Below, piece by piece: positions 1-8,500 of a DNA stretch of 35,977 nucleotides (position 1 is its first letter; every line of letters begins with the position of its first letter). The stretch comes from Ignavibacteriales bacterium (GTDB lineage: Bacteria; Bacteroidota; Ignavibacteria; Ignavibacteriales; Ignavibacteriaceae), in assembly GCA_020061995.1 (NCBI GenBank), contig JAGUXE010000412.1, positions 1-35,977 of the forward strand, written 5' to 3'. The notes under the pieces are model-generated. The model did not search any database. It saw only the letters and a program-made list of their open reading frames with translations, and was not told where the DNA came from. The translations under genes were made by a program, and so were the position numbers.

Positions 1-138
1 TCACCGTCGGTCGTTCCTTGCTGATGCAATATTATAAAGAATTATGGGTACTTTTGTAATCCAAAATAAAATTGTCCGATTTATAGGGGGCTAAACCACA
101 TTCTAATAATTTCAACAACAAAATTACCAATAAGTTAG

Positions 139-153
139 TGCAACACTGTTGCA
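139..153. promoter_or_regulatory. Inverted-repeat operator beside fur copy 1
   Basis: Perfect 6+6 inverted repeat TGCAAC-ACT-GTTGCA, ending 6 bp before the stop of the Fur-family gene at 159-572. The same palindrome, with only the three centre bases changed and the same AAAGTT flank, lies beside the second fur gene at 10372-10386. It probably controls a minus-strand gene that begins left of the window. That a Fur paralogue binds it is inference. The rest of 1-138 shows no gene. Confidence 0.5.
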
Positions 154-158
154 AAGTT

Positions 159-572
159 TTAGTCACAAACCGGACATACTCCTTTCACAACAAAACTTGC
201 ACTCTCATAAGTAAATCCTTCAGGCATATCTATTTTTGATATGGGAATTTCTCTCATACATCGGGTCCTTCCACATCGTGTGCAATAAAAATGAACATGT
301 TGGTCGTGTAAAGTACAGGTGCATTCGTCATCGCATACGGCATATTTAACCGAACCTGTTCCATCATCAACCGTGTGTACAATTAAATTGTCCTGAAATG
401 ATTTAAGCACCCTGAAAATAGTTGAACGCTCCACTTTTTCAAATCGCTGTTCTAAATCCGCCAGGCTCAACGCTTTTCCCGATTCAGCAAGTGTTTTGTA
501 AACCAATGTTCGCATGGCTGTTGGTTTGACGTCTTTCGATTTGAGCTTTTTGTCGATTTCATTGTTTTCCAT
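159..572 (-). CDS. Fur-family transcriptional regulator (copy 1)
   Basis: A 137-residue metal-dependent repressor of the Fur/Zur/PerR superfamily. The N-terminal winged helix carries the TAMR...LADLEQRF...STIFRVLKSF recognition region (about residues 18-62). The C-terminal dimerisation half has the metal-rich stretch around HDQHVHFYC and two CxxC pairs (CTRC and CPVC) that normally hold a structural zinc. It is clearly paralogous to the protein at 10390-10803, sharing long runs such as KPTAMR and DDGTGS/EDGSGS. It is the last gene of the minus-strand metal block, 36 bp after the hydE-like gene. A zinc- or copper-type metal is suggested by the neighbouring efflux genes; which metal cannot be read from the sequence. 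Confidence 0.9.
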   Translation of the reverse strand: MENNEIDKKLKSKDVKPTAMRTLVYKTLAESGKALSLADLEQRFEKVERSTIFRVLKSFQDNLIVHTVDDGTGSVKYAVCDDECTCTLHDQHVHFYCTRCGRTRCMREIPISKIDMPEGFTYESASFVVKGVCPVCD

Positions 573-607
573 AACAGTAAATATTTAAGAGAGAGATAGC
601 ATTCGGG

Positions 608-1699
608 TTAGACAATCATTTTTCTGGTTATATAATGCTTAGAATCACCTGTTTCTCCAAATGCAACTTTACCATTTGCAAGGTTTATTCTGGCTATTGT
701 ACAACTTTGACATTCAACCGGACTTTCGGCAATACAGGGTTTATTATCATATAAATTGTAATTTTTTCGGTATGATTGTGGGGTTATATTCGGCATAAAA
801 ACATTTGCCGCTACCAGAATGGCTTTTTCCCTGCCTAATTTATCTATTGATTGCAGCGCCGTTGATGCGGCAATATTTATGTCTTTCATCATAATCCTTA
901 ATATTGCCAATACTTTTAAAGTTAACTCAAATCGGGCGTTCAAAGGCATTAATGTAGTACGTCGCTCAAAGAGTGGTGTTTCATTGTGTTCGATATAGGG
1001 GCCAATGCCACACATATCAATATCAATAGCTTTCATAAACAGAATATCATCTGCAATATGGCTTAAGTTTTGCCCGGGTAACCCTACCATAAACCCTGTA
1101 CCAACCTGATAACCTGTTTTTTTTAATACCCGGAGAGATTCTATTCTTTTTTCAAAAATGTGGAAAGAATCATGCGGGTGAATTTTATTATACAGTTCTT
1201 TACTTGAGGTTTCAAATCTTAGCAAATATCGGTTTGCGCCACTTTCAAACCATCTTGAATACGTTGATTCATCTTGTTCTCCACAGGACAGGGTGATTCC
1301 AAAGTTGTCTCCTGTAATCTTACGGATTTGTTTGAGTAATCTATCTACACGGTTTTCAAACTCCCTGGATTTAACTTCGCCTGACTGCAATACAATGGAA
1401 CCATAATGCTCATCAAAAGCGAATTTAGCTGCCTGGATTATTTCCCGGTCTGATAAAGAATATCTTTGAACGCTCTTATTGCTTTTTCTTATCCCACAAT
1501 AAAAACAATCTTTTACACACAAATTTGAGAATTCTATCAAACCTCTTAAAAACACTTTATCTCCTACTTGACATGATTTTACTTCTTTCGCCTTTTGATA
1601 TAATAATTTTGCTTCGGATTGACTTGTATATAATAGTTCAATTATATCATCTTTAGAGAAATCATTGTTTTGTAATATGTTTTTTATGGAAGTGTTCAT
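608..1699 (-). CDS. HydE-like radical SAM protein
   Basis: 363 residues. The radical SAM CxxxCxxC motif is C61-VKD-C65-FY-C68, followed by a TIM-barrel body with GxxLSCGEQ and VGTGFMVGLPGQ segments. A C-terminal part reading NITPQSYRKNYNLY...SCTIARI resembles the BATS-type end of HydE, BioB and PylB relatives. Known HydE acts in [FeFe]-hydrogenase H-cluster assembly with HydF and HydG, and neither partner nor any hydrogenase is in this window. It sits between a P-type metal ATPase (51 bp gap) and a Fur gene, reading the same way, so it may be part of that transcription unit. Family membership is firm. The HydE assignment rather than another radical SAM methylthiolase or mutase is moderate, and its role beside metal efflux is unknown. 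Confidence 0.75.
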   Translation of the reverse strand: MNTSIKNILQNNDFSKDDIIELLYTSQSEAKLLYQKAKEVKSCQVGDKVFLRGLIEFSNLCVKDCFYCGIRKSNKSVQRYSLSDREIIQAAKFAFDEHYGSIVLQSGEVKSREFENRVDRLLKQIRKITGDNFGITLSCGEQDESTYSRWFESGANRYLLRFETSSKELYNKIHPHDSFHIFEKRIESLRVLKKTGYQVGTGFMVGLPGQNLSHIADDILFMKAIDIDMCGIGPYIEHNETPLFERRTTLMPLNARFELTLKVLAILRIMMKDINIAASTALQSIDKLGREKAILVAANVFMPNITPQSYRKNYNLYDNKPCIAESPVECQSCTIARINLANGKVAFGETGDSKHYITRKMIV

Positions 1700-1750
1700 C
1701 TTTAATAGCTTTATATCAATTGAAAGTATACTTATTTGTTTAATTTTCAG

Positions 1751-3832
1751 TTAATTTCTCATCACTCTCATGGCATTGAAAACAGCAATCAAAGCAACGC
1801 CCACATCGCCGAAAACGGCTTCCCACATGCTGGCAATCCCAAAAATTCCCAGTACAATAAAGGCTGCTTTAACCCCCAAAGCAAAAATGATATTTTGCCA
1901 CACAATATTTCTGGTTTTTCTGGCAACATCCATTGCAACGGCGACTTTCGAAGGCGAATCGGTCATCAATACCACATCGGCGGTTTCAATTGCCGCATCG
2001 GAACCGAGTGCGCCCATAGCAATTCCCACATCGGCACGGGCAAGTACAGGGGCATCATTTATGCCATCGCCCACAAAAGCAACTTTGCTGTTCGTGTTCA
2101 GCATTTTTTCAATATGTTCAACTTTGTTTTCAGGAAGCAATTCGGCATAATATTCTTTAATACCCAGCCTCCGTGCAAAAATACCCGCGGCATACTTGCT
2201 GTCGCCCGTAAGCATTACCGTTTTAATCCCTTTTTTGTTTAAACGTCCGATGGCTTCAATGGAATCCTCTTTCAAACTATCTGATATAACAATGTAACCA
2301 GCGTACTTCCTGTCAACCACAACATGCACAACCGTACCTTCAATTTCACATTTGTCATGCGCTATGTTTTCTTTATGAAGAAGCTTGTCATTCCCTACAA
2401 ATATTTCTTTTTTGTCAATGTATGCCTTAATCCCATGCCCGGATATTTCTTCCACTTTCCCAATTCTCGAATTGTCAATATCCCGTTTATTTGATTCGAG
2501 TATGGATTTTGCAATCGGATGATTGGAATTATATTCGGCATACGCCGCGTATTCTGATATTTCTTCCTTTGAAAAGCCATTTGCGGTCACTATTTCTGTT
2601 ACTTTGAATTCGCCTTTTGTAAGCGTGCCTGTTTTATCGAACACCACAGTCTTAACCTGAGTAAGGGCATCCAAGAAATTAGAACCTTTCACTAAAATGC
2701 CCCTGCGGGAAGCGCCACCTATTCCTCCGAAATATCCAAGCGGAATGCTGATTACCAGTGCGCAGGGACATGAAATAACCAATACTACCAATGCCCGGTA
2801 AATCCAATCGCTAAAAGTTGCGCCGCTTAGTAAAAGCGGAGGTACAACGGCAATCAAAAGGGCTCCAAAAACCACTACGGGCGTATAATATTTGGCAAAC
2901 GTGGTGATGAATTTTTCGGTCTCAGCTTTTTTGGATGTGGCATTTTCAACCATCTCAAGAATTTTTGAAATAGAAGAATCCTCAAAAAGCCTGGAGACTT
3001 TAACCGTAATTAAACCGGATTGATTTATCATGCCCGCTAATACTTCATCGTTTGGATTTATTTTACGCGGTACACTTTCCCCTGTAAGCGCTGAGGTATC
3101 CACAAAGGAATTCCCGTCAATTACCAGTCCGTCCAACGGAACTTTTTCACCAGCCCTAACTATTATTTCGTCTCCAAGATTCACATCTTCCGGTGAAACT
3201 TTTATTATATCCCCGCCATCTTTTAGGTTGGCATAATCGGGTTTAATTTCAAGAAGCGATTTTATTGACCCGCGGGAACGGTTTACAGCGATATCCTGGA
3301 ACAGTTCGCCAACTACGTAAAATAACATAACAGCAATTGCTTCGGGCATTTCATGTATTGCGAAGGCGCCCAGGGTTGCAACCGACATTAAAAATTGCTC
3401 GTTAAAAACCTGTCCCCGGTTGATGTTTTTAACAGCCGATGCAAGAACATTCCAGCCCACGATAAGGTAGCCCGTCACGAATACCGCATATTCGGCAAGA
3501 TGAAAAGGCGTATTGTGAAGCTCCTCTTCAAAAATCAGTCCTGCTGCCAGGAGAAGGATGCCTGAAATTGCTTTAATAATCGTCCATTTATTTTCTGCAA
3601 GTTCACTTGAAGAAACAATTGTTTTTTCGTTATTATTATCTTCAATTTCAACTTCCGGTTCAATCTCTTTAATTGTGCTTTTTACCTTTCCCAGGTCATC
3701 GGTATCTATTGTCATTGAAGCAGTGGCGAAATTGACGCTCACAAATTTTACTTCTTCCAGTTTTCCGACACCTTCTTCAACCTTTGCTGCACATGAAGCA
3801 CAGTCCAGGTTTTTTAATTTATATTTTTTCAT
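1751..3832 (-). CDS. Heavy-metal P1B-type ATPase (Zn/Cd/Pb exporter type)
   Basis: About 693 residues, starting at the ATG that opens MKKYKLKNLDCASC. An upstream in-frame ATG at 3889 would add 19 unrelated residues and is less likely. An N-terminal HMA domain has C11-x-x-C14. The transmembrane metal site is C355-P-C357. The phosphorylated aspartate is D399 in DKTGTLT, and HP, MLTGD and GDGINDAP motifs follow in order. The last membrane segment has DVGVALIAVFNAMR, whose DxG is typical of the P1B-2 Zn/Cd/Pb class rather than Cu. It pumps divalent metal out of the cytoplasm by ATP hydrolysis. It follows the PII-like gene by 93 bp in the same orientation, pairing cytoplasmic export with the CusABC-type pump. 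Confidence 0.93.
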   Translation of the reverse strand: MKKYKLKNLDCASCAAKVEEGVGKLEEVKFVSVNFATASMTIDTDDLGKVKSTIKEIEPEVEIEDNNNEKTIVSSSELAENKWTIIKAISGILLLAAGLIFEEELHNTPFHLAEYAVFVTGYLIVGWNVLASAVKNINRGQVFNEQFLMSVATLGAFAIHEMPEAIAVMLFYVVGELFQDIAVNRSRGSIKSLLEIKPDYANLKDGGDIIKVSPEDVNLGDEIIVRAGEKVPLDGLVIDGNSFVDTSALTGESVPRKINPNDEVLAGMINQSGLITVKVSRLFEDSSISKILEMVENATSKKAETEKFITTFAKYYTPVVVFGALLIAVVPPLLLSGATFSDWIYRALVVLVISCPCALVISIPLGYFGGIGGASRRGILVKGSNFLDALTQVKTVVFDKTGTLTKGEFKVTEIVTANGFSKEEISEYAAYAEYNSNHPIAKSILESNKRDIDNSRIGKVEEISGHGIKAYIDKKEIFVGNDKLLHKENIAHDKCEIEGTVVHVVVDRKYAGYIVISDSLKEDSIEAIGRLNKKGIKTVMLTGDSKYAAGIFARRLGIKEYYAELLPENKVEHIEKMLNTNSKVAFVGDGINDAPVLARADVGIAMGALGSDAAIETADVVLMTDSPSKVAVAMDVARKTRNIVWQNIIFALGVKAAFIVLGIFGIASMWEAVFGDVGVALIAVFNAMRVMRN

Positions 3833-3925
3833 ACCATTGTTTTTAAAAGTTTTTCCGGATGAACGATAAGTTGTAAAATAGCAGGTCACTATTCATTTCA
3901 TAGCAACCTGCCTTTCACCCGGCGG

Positions 3926-4258
3926 TTATTCTTCGCCGTTTTCCAGTCCCGTTTTTACCCGGTAAGCTTTTTCAACATTGGAAACATAAATAATCCCGTC
4001 ACCGGGGTTTAATGTTTTTCCATATTCTGAAATGATACTTACCACCGTATTAACTTTTGCTTTCTCAATAACCATTTCAATTTTGGCCATTGGGCTATCG
4101 GTAATCGAGAATTTTTGGGAAACAAACGCTCCTTCATCCTGAAATTTCCCTGTTCCTTCGGCACTTGATATCGTTATATTTTCAAAGCCATTGTCTTTAA
4201 GCTGTTCAATTATCTCATTCACATGGTTTGGCCGTACAAATGCTTTTATTTCTTTCAT
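3926..4258 (-). CDS. PII-like signalling protein of a metal-efflux operon
   Basis: 110 residues with the PII/CutA-like ferredoxin fold pattern: MKEIKAFVRP start, a T-loop region around EGTGKFQDEGAF, and the VVSIISEYGKTLNPGDGIIYVSNVEKAYRVKTG end that matches the GlnK-family C-loop. The usual uridylylated T-loop tyrosine context is absent, so it is not an ordinary nitrogen regulator. A branch of PII proteins encoded beside heavy-metal RND pumps is known (the PII-NG group), and this context fits it. It starts 12 bp after the adaptor gene's stop and is probably co-translated. A role in sensing or gating metal export is inference. Confidence 0.8.
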   Translation of the reverse strand: MKEIKAFVRPNHVNEIIEQLKDNGFENITISSAEGTGKFQDEGAFVSQKFSITDSPMAKIEMVIEKAKVNTVVSIISEYGKTLNPGDGIIYVSNVEKAYRVKTGLENGEE

Positions 4259-4270
4259 AATTTTATTGTT

Positions 4271-5512
4271 TTAATCATCATCTCCGGTTTCTTCTTTCTT
4301 CATATCAGCCAATAAATAGTAGGCTGTATTCAAAACTACCTGTGTGTTATCAGGCAACGAATTTATCAAATGTATTTCCGTATATCCATCGTCTTTCAGT
4401 CCGGGAATAACTTCGACCATTCGGAAGGCCATACTATTTTCTTCCGCATTATCTTCATTGTCGGCATGGATTTCTTCATTTGCAGGTTCGTCCTTTTCTC
4501 GTTCTTCAAGAGCCTGATTGTCCAGTATAAAAATGAAGGATTTTGTCCCCTCCGTAACAATAGCATCATTGGGCAAAGCCCTGGTATATTTTTCATCTGT
4601 ATGCAAATGCCCCGAAATGTACATGCCGGGTATAAGCCCCGAAACTTTTTCATTGATTTTTGCATGGATATGAACTGCCCTTGAATTGGCCTCAAACTCT
4701 TTTCCAATTGCAAAAACGGTTGCTGTTAATTCTTCATCGGGGCGGTTCGAAACCGTAAAATGAACTTTCTGGCCTTCTTTTACCAAATGCACATCTTTTT
4801 CATAAACCATAAAATCGGCATGAATTGCGGTGTTGTCAGTTATTTCAAGCAGTATGTCTTTTGCATCAACATAAGAGCCTACTTTTATATTAACTTCATT
4901 TACAAAACCGTTTATTGGTGAATTAATGTTTATGGTATTTGAAATATTGCCCTGCATAATTTTATCGGGCGAAAGATTCAGCAATTGCAGGCGTGATTTT
5001 AATCCTTCGTATTTTGCTTTTGCCGTATTGTATTCCGCTTTTGCCTGTTGGAAGTCTCGGCCTGCACCAACATTGTTTTCAAACAATTCTTTTTGGCGTT
5101 CAAATTCCTGTTCCAGAAATTCAAGCCTGTTGGCAACTTCGGCAAAACTTTCCTGTAAGGCAATGTAATCCGGATGTTCAAGTACTGCCAATAATTGCCC
5201 CTTGCTTACCCGGTCGCCATGGAATACTTTTATCTCTTTTACATTCCCGCCAATAACGGCTGTAATATCGGCGCTGTTTGCAGGAGGTACTTCGAGTTGC
5301 CCGTTTGATTTTACTATCGTGGTTAGGTTGCGCATTTGAAAAGACCCCAATTTTAATTTCAGGGCTTCCCGTTGGTTTTTATTTAATATCACAATGCCTT
5401 CGGGGCTATGTTCTTCGTGTTCTTCGCCTTCTCCGGCTGTTTTGTTTTTTGTGTTGCACGATATTAATGTGGCGATTGCCATCAATGCTATAATTATTTT
5501 TGTCTTCATCAT
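4271..5512 (-). CDS. RND efflux periplasmic adaptor (CusB/CzcB family)
   Basis: 413 residues. The N-terminus, MMKTKIIIALMAIATLISC, is a lipoprotein signal with the lipobox cysteine at about residue 19. After it come the barrel-sandwich hybrid (PANSADITAVIGGNVKEI), a long alpha-hairpin coiled coil (FAEVANRLEFLEQEFERQKELF), the second hybrid half (INSPINGFVNEVNIKVGSYV) and beta-barrel and membrane-proximal domains. It bridges the inner-membrane pump to the outer-membrane channel and may hand metal to the pump. Acidic, histidine-containing stretches near the N-terminus (EGEEHEEHSPEG) and C-terminus could touch metal. It lies 16 bp downstream of the pump gene. Confidence 0.92.
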   Translation of the reverse strand: MMKTKIIIALMAIATLISCNTKNKTAGEGEEHEEHSPEGIVILNKNQREALKLKLGSFQMRNLTTIVKSNGQLEVPPANSADITAVIGGNVKEIKVFHGDRVSKGQLLAVLEHPDYIALQESFAEVANRLEFLEQEFERQKELFENNVGAGRDFQQAKAEYNTAKAKYEGLKSRLQLLNLSPDKIMQGNISNTININSPINGFVNEVNIKVGSYVDAKDILLEITDNTAIHADFMVYEKDVHLVKEGQKVHFTVSNRPDEELTATVFAIGKEFEANSRAVHIHAKINEKVSGLIPGMYISGHLHTDEKYTRALPNDAIVTEGTKSFIFILDNQALEEREKDEPANEEIHADNEDNAEENSMAFRMVEVIPGLKDDGYTEIHLINSLPDNTQVVLNTAYYLLADMKKEETGDDD

Positions 5513-5528
5513 TACTCAATTTTGTTGA

Positions 5529-8500
5529 TTATTTACCTGTTATGAATTTTAATTGGGCAGACAATTCGAAGTATTCTGCCTGTTGCATTAAAAAGTCTTG
5601 TTTTGTCCGTATGGCTGCTTCTGTGTTCTGAATAAACTGGACATAGTCGATACTGCCTAAACGGTACGCCAGGTTGGAAGCCTGAATTTGTTCGTCGGCC
5701 AGAGGCAATGCTTCTTTTTGATAATAGTTGATAACCTGTTGCAAAGTAAGGTAACGGCTGATTTGCTGGTTGTACCCGGCTTTCAGTTCCAGTTCCTTTT
5801 GCTCGTACTGTTGGTTTGCAATTTGGAAGTCAATTTTTGAAGCTTTGGTTTTGCCCGATTGTGAAAAGAAAGCCAGCGGGACAGAAATACCTACTTCCCA
5901 TCCATAAAATCCTGAATTGCCGTCAACCGATTGCCATTTATAACCCAAGTCTAACTTTGGAAGGAAATTGGCCTTTTCAGCTTTCCACGCCGATTCTGCT
6001 ACATCAATTCCGGTTGAATAGTAATCAAGTAAAGGGCTTGCACCCAAAGAATCAGTTCCTGAAACAAGTTCAAAAACATATTGTCCTAAATCCTGAGTAT
6101 TCACATCAACAGCCCCCGGATATAGCAGGTATTGGTTAAGGATTTGCAAGCTTGCCAAATAGTTACTTTCGGCTTTCCTTAAATTCACCTGCAATTCTTT
6201 GTATTTGGCCGATGCCGAAAGATATTCGATTTTTGAAGTTGCCTGTGTATTGTAACGCAACTCCGCAGCTTTCTGAAAATCGGTGTACAAGGTGTCAAGG
6301 TCTTTAAATAGTTGCCATTGCTGTTTGGCATGGACTGCATTGTACCAGGCAAGACTAACATCACGAGCCAACGAATATTCGGTAAGTTCCTGACCGGATA
6401 AAGCTTGTTTTGTACGGCTGTTTGCAAGCTTGCTTTTAGCCGGTATGCCGAACAGGTCAATGTCTGTTTGTCCAATCCCGATTTTGTTTTGAATACCCGG
6501 TGCGTTGTTGCCTACTTCTTCTTTCCCGGTATAAATCGAAGTCGTTCCCAGTTCGTATGCCGTAGCTTTTAATGCTTCCTGTTTGTCAACTTCCAATTTG
6601 GCTGCCTTAATTGCCGGATAGTTTTCTTTTGCCCTTTCAATGGCTTGTGGCAATGTTATCGTAGAATCCTGCGCATTGGCATTTCCTGAAATTCCCAAAC
6701 CTGCAATCACAACAAGAACGGTAAACATCCCTAAAGCTGTTTTTGGCATTTTTATTTTTTTAACGCCACTTTCAACAAATTTATAGAGAATAGGTAGCAC
6801 AATAAGCGTCAACAAGGTTGATGTCAACATTCCTCCAATCACCACAGTAGCCAAAGGGCGTTGAACTTCTGCTCCTGCCGACGTGGAAACCGCCATAGGC
6901 AGAAAGCCCAGAATATCGGTTGAAGCTGTTAATAAAATTGGACGGATACGCCGGATTGAACCTTTTTTAATAATGTCGTTTATATGGAGTTTGCCTTCTT
7001 CTTTCAATTCATTAAAACCGCTAATCAACACTAAACCGTTAAGTACCGCAACGCCAAACAGGACGATAAAACCTACGCCAGCCGAAATACTAAAAGGCAT
7101 ATCACGCAAATAGAGCGAAAATATACCCCCAACAGCGGCAAACGGCACAGCCACATAAATCATTAGCGTTTGTTTAAACGACTTTACAGCGAAGAAAACC
7201 AACATGAAAATTAATGCCAAAGCAAGCGGAACAACCAGCGACAAGCGTTTTGATGCCCGTTCGAGGTTTTCGAAAGCGCCGCCGTAGCGGATATAATAGC
7301 CCGTAGGTAAATCCAGCTTTTCATCTAAGGTGGTTTGAATTTCTTCCACAAGTGATTTTACATCCCTACCCGAAACATTAATCCCTACATAAGTTCGCCG
7401 GTTGGTATTGTCGCGGCTGATTTGCATTGGCCCCGGCTGATAACTTATTTCTGCCACTTCTTTTAAAGGGATTTGATTACCGTCGGGCAGGTTGACAAAA
7501 AGGTTTCGGATGTCGTCAATGCTCTGTCGATGTTCCTCGTCCAGACGCACAACCAAGTCGAACATCCGCTCGCCTTCGTATATGCTTCCGGCAACGCCAC
7601 CACTGAAAGCCGATTCAACTATGGTATTTAGTTCTTTAATTTTCAGGTTATACCTTCCAAGTTTGTTACGGTCGTAATGAACGGTTATCTGCGGCAATCC
7701 GCGTGTGGCTTCAGCTTTTACACCTGCCACGCCTTCAATTCCCGAAACCAGCCCGGCAATTTCTTCGGATTTGGCTGCCAGAATTTCTAAATCGTCGCCA
7801 TAAAGTTTAACCGCAACATCTTCACGTATTCCGGTCAGCAATTCATTGAATTTCATTTCAATAGGCTGCGTAAATTCAAAATTTATACCCGGCAAAACAC
7901 TTACTTTTTCCCTTACTTTTTCAATTAATTCGGCTTTCGATTCGGCTTGTGTCCACTGGTCTTTTGGTGTCAATATCACAAATATATCTGCAATGTCCAA
8001 AGGCATTGGGTCCGTGGGTAAATCTGCCACACCAATCCTGCTTTGAATACTTTCTACTTCATCAGGAAAGTTTTCCAAGACAATTTGTTCCAGTCGGGTG
8101 GAAGTTTTTGTTCCTTCGGTTAATGAAGTTCCCGGCTTTAAAAATGCCTGAAAAACAAAATCGCCTTCATCGAGTTTTGGGATAAATTCGGCTCCCATTC
8201 TGGTAAACAGAAAACCACCGGAAATTAACAGCACGAATGCGATGGTAATTACAATCCAACTCCTTTTAAGCGACCATCCGATTACAGGAGTATAAGTATT
8301 TTCGAGTTTTCCAATTATTTTATCGCCCCAGGTTTTTTTGTCTGTTTTTGGTGGTTGGAGGAATAAGGCTGCCATCATCGGAATGTACGTGAGGCACAAG
8401 ATAACTACGCCCAAAACAGCAAAACCAAAGGTCATAGCCATCGGGATAAACATTTTGCCTTCGACACCTTGTAAGGCCAAAACGGGTATAAATACAATCA

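Noticed and set aside
133..143. GTTAGTGCAAC as the far right core of another attC-like element (partner of GTTGCTAAC at E1)
   Set aside because: Two bases are inserted relative to GTTAGCAAC and there is no palindromic arm to its left. The sequence is explained by the TGCAAC operator.
1736..2242. 168-codon plus-strand frame
   Set aside because: It is antisense to the conserved ATPase, and its composition is that of a shadow frame.
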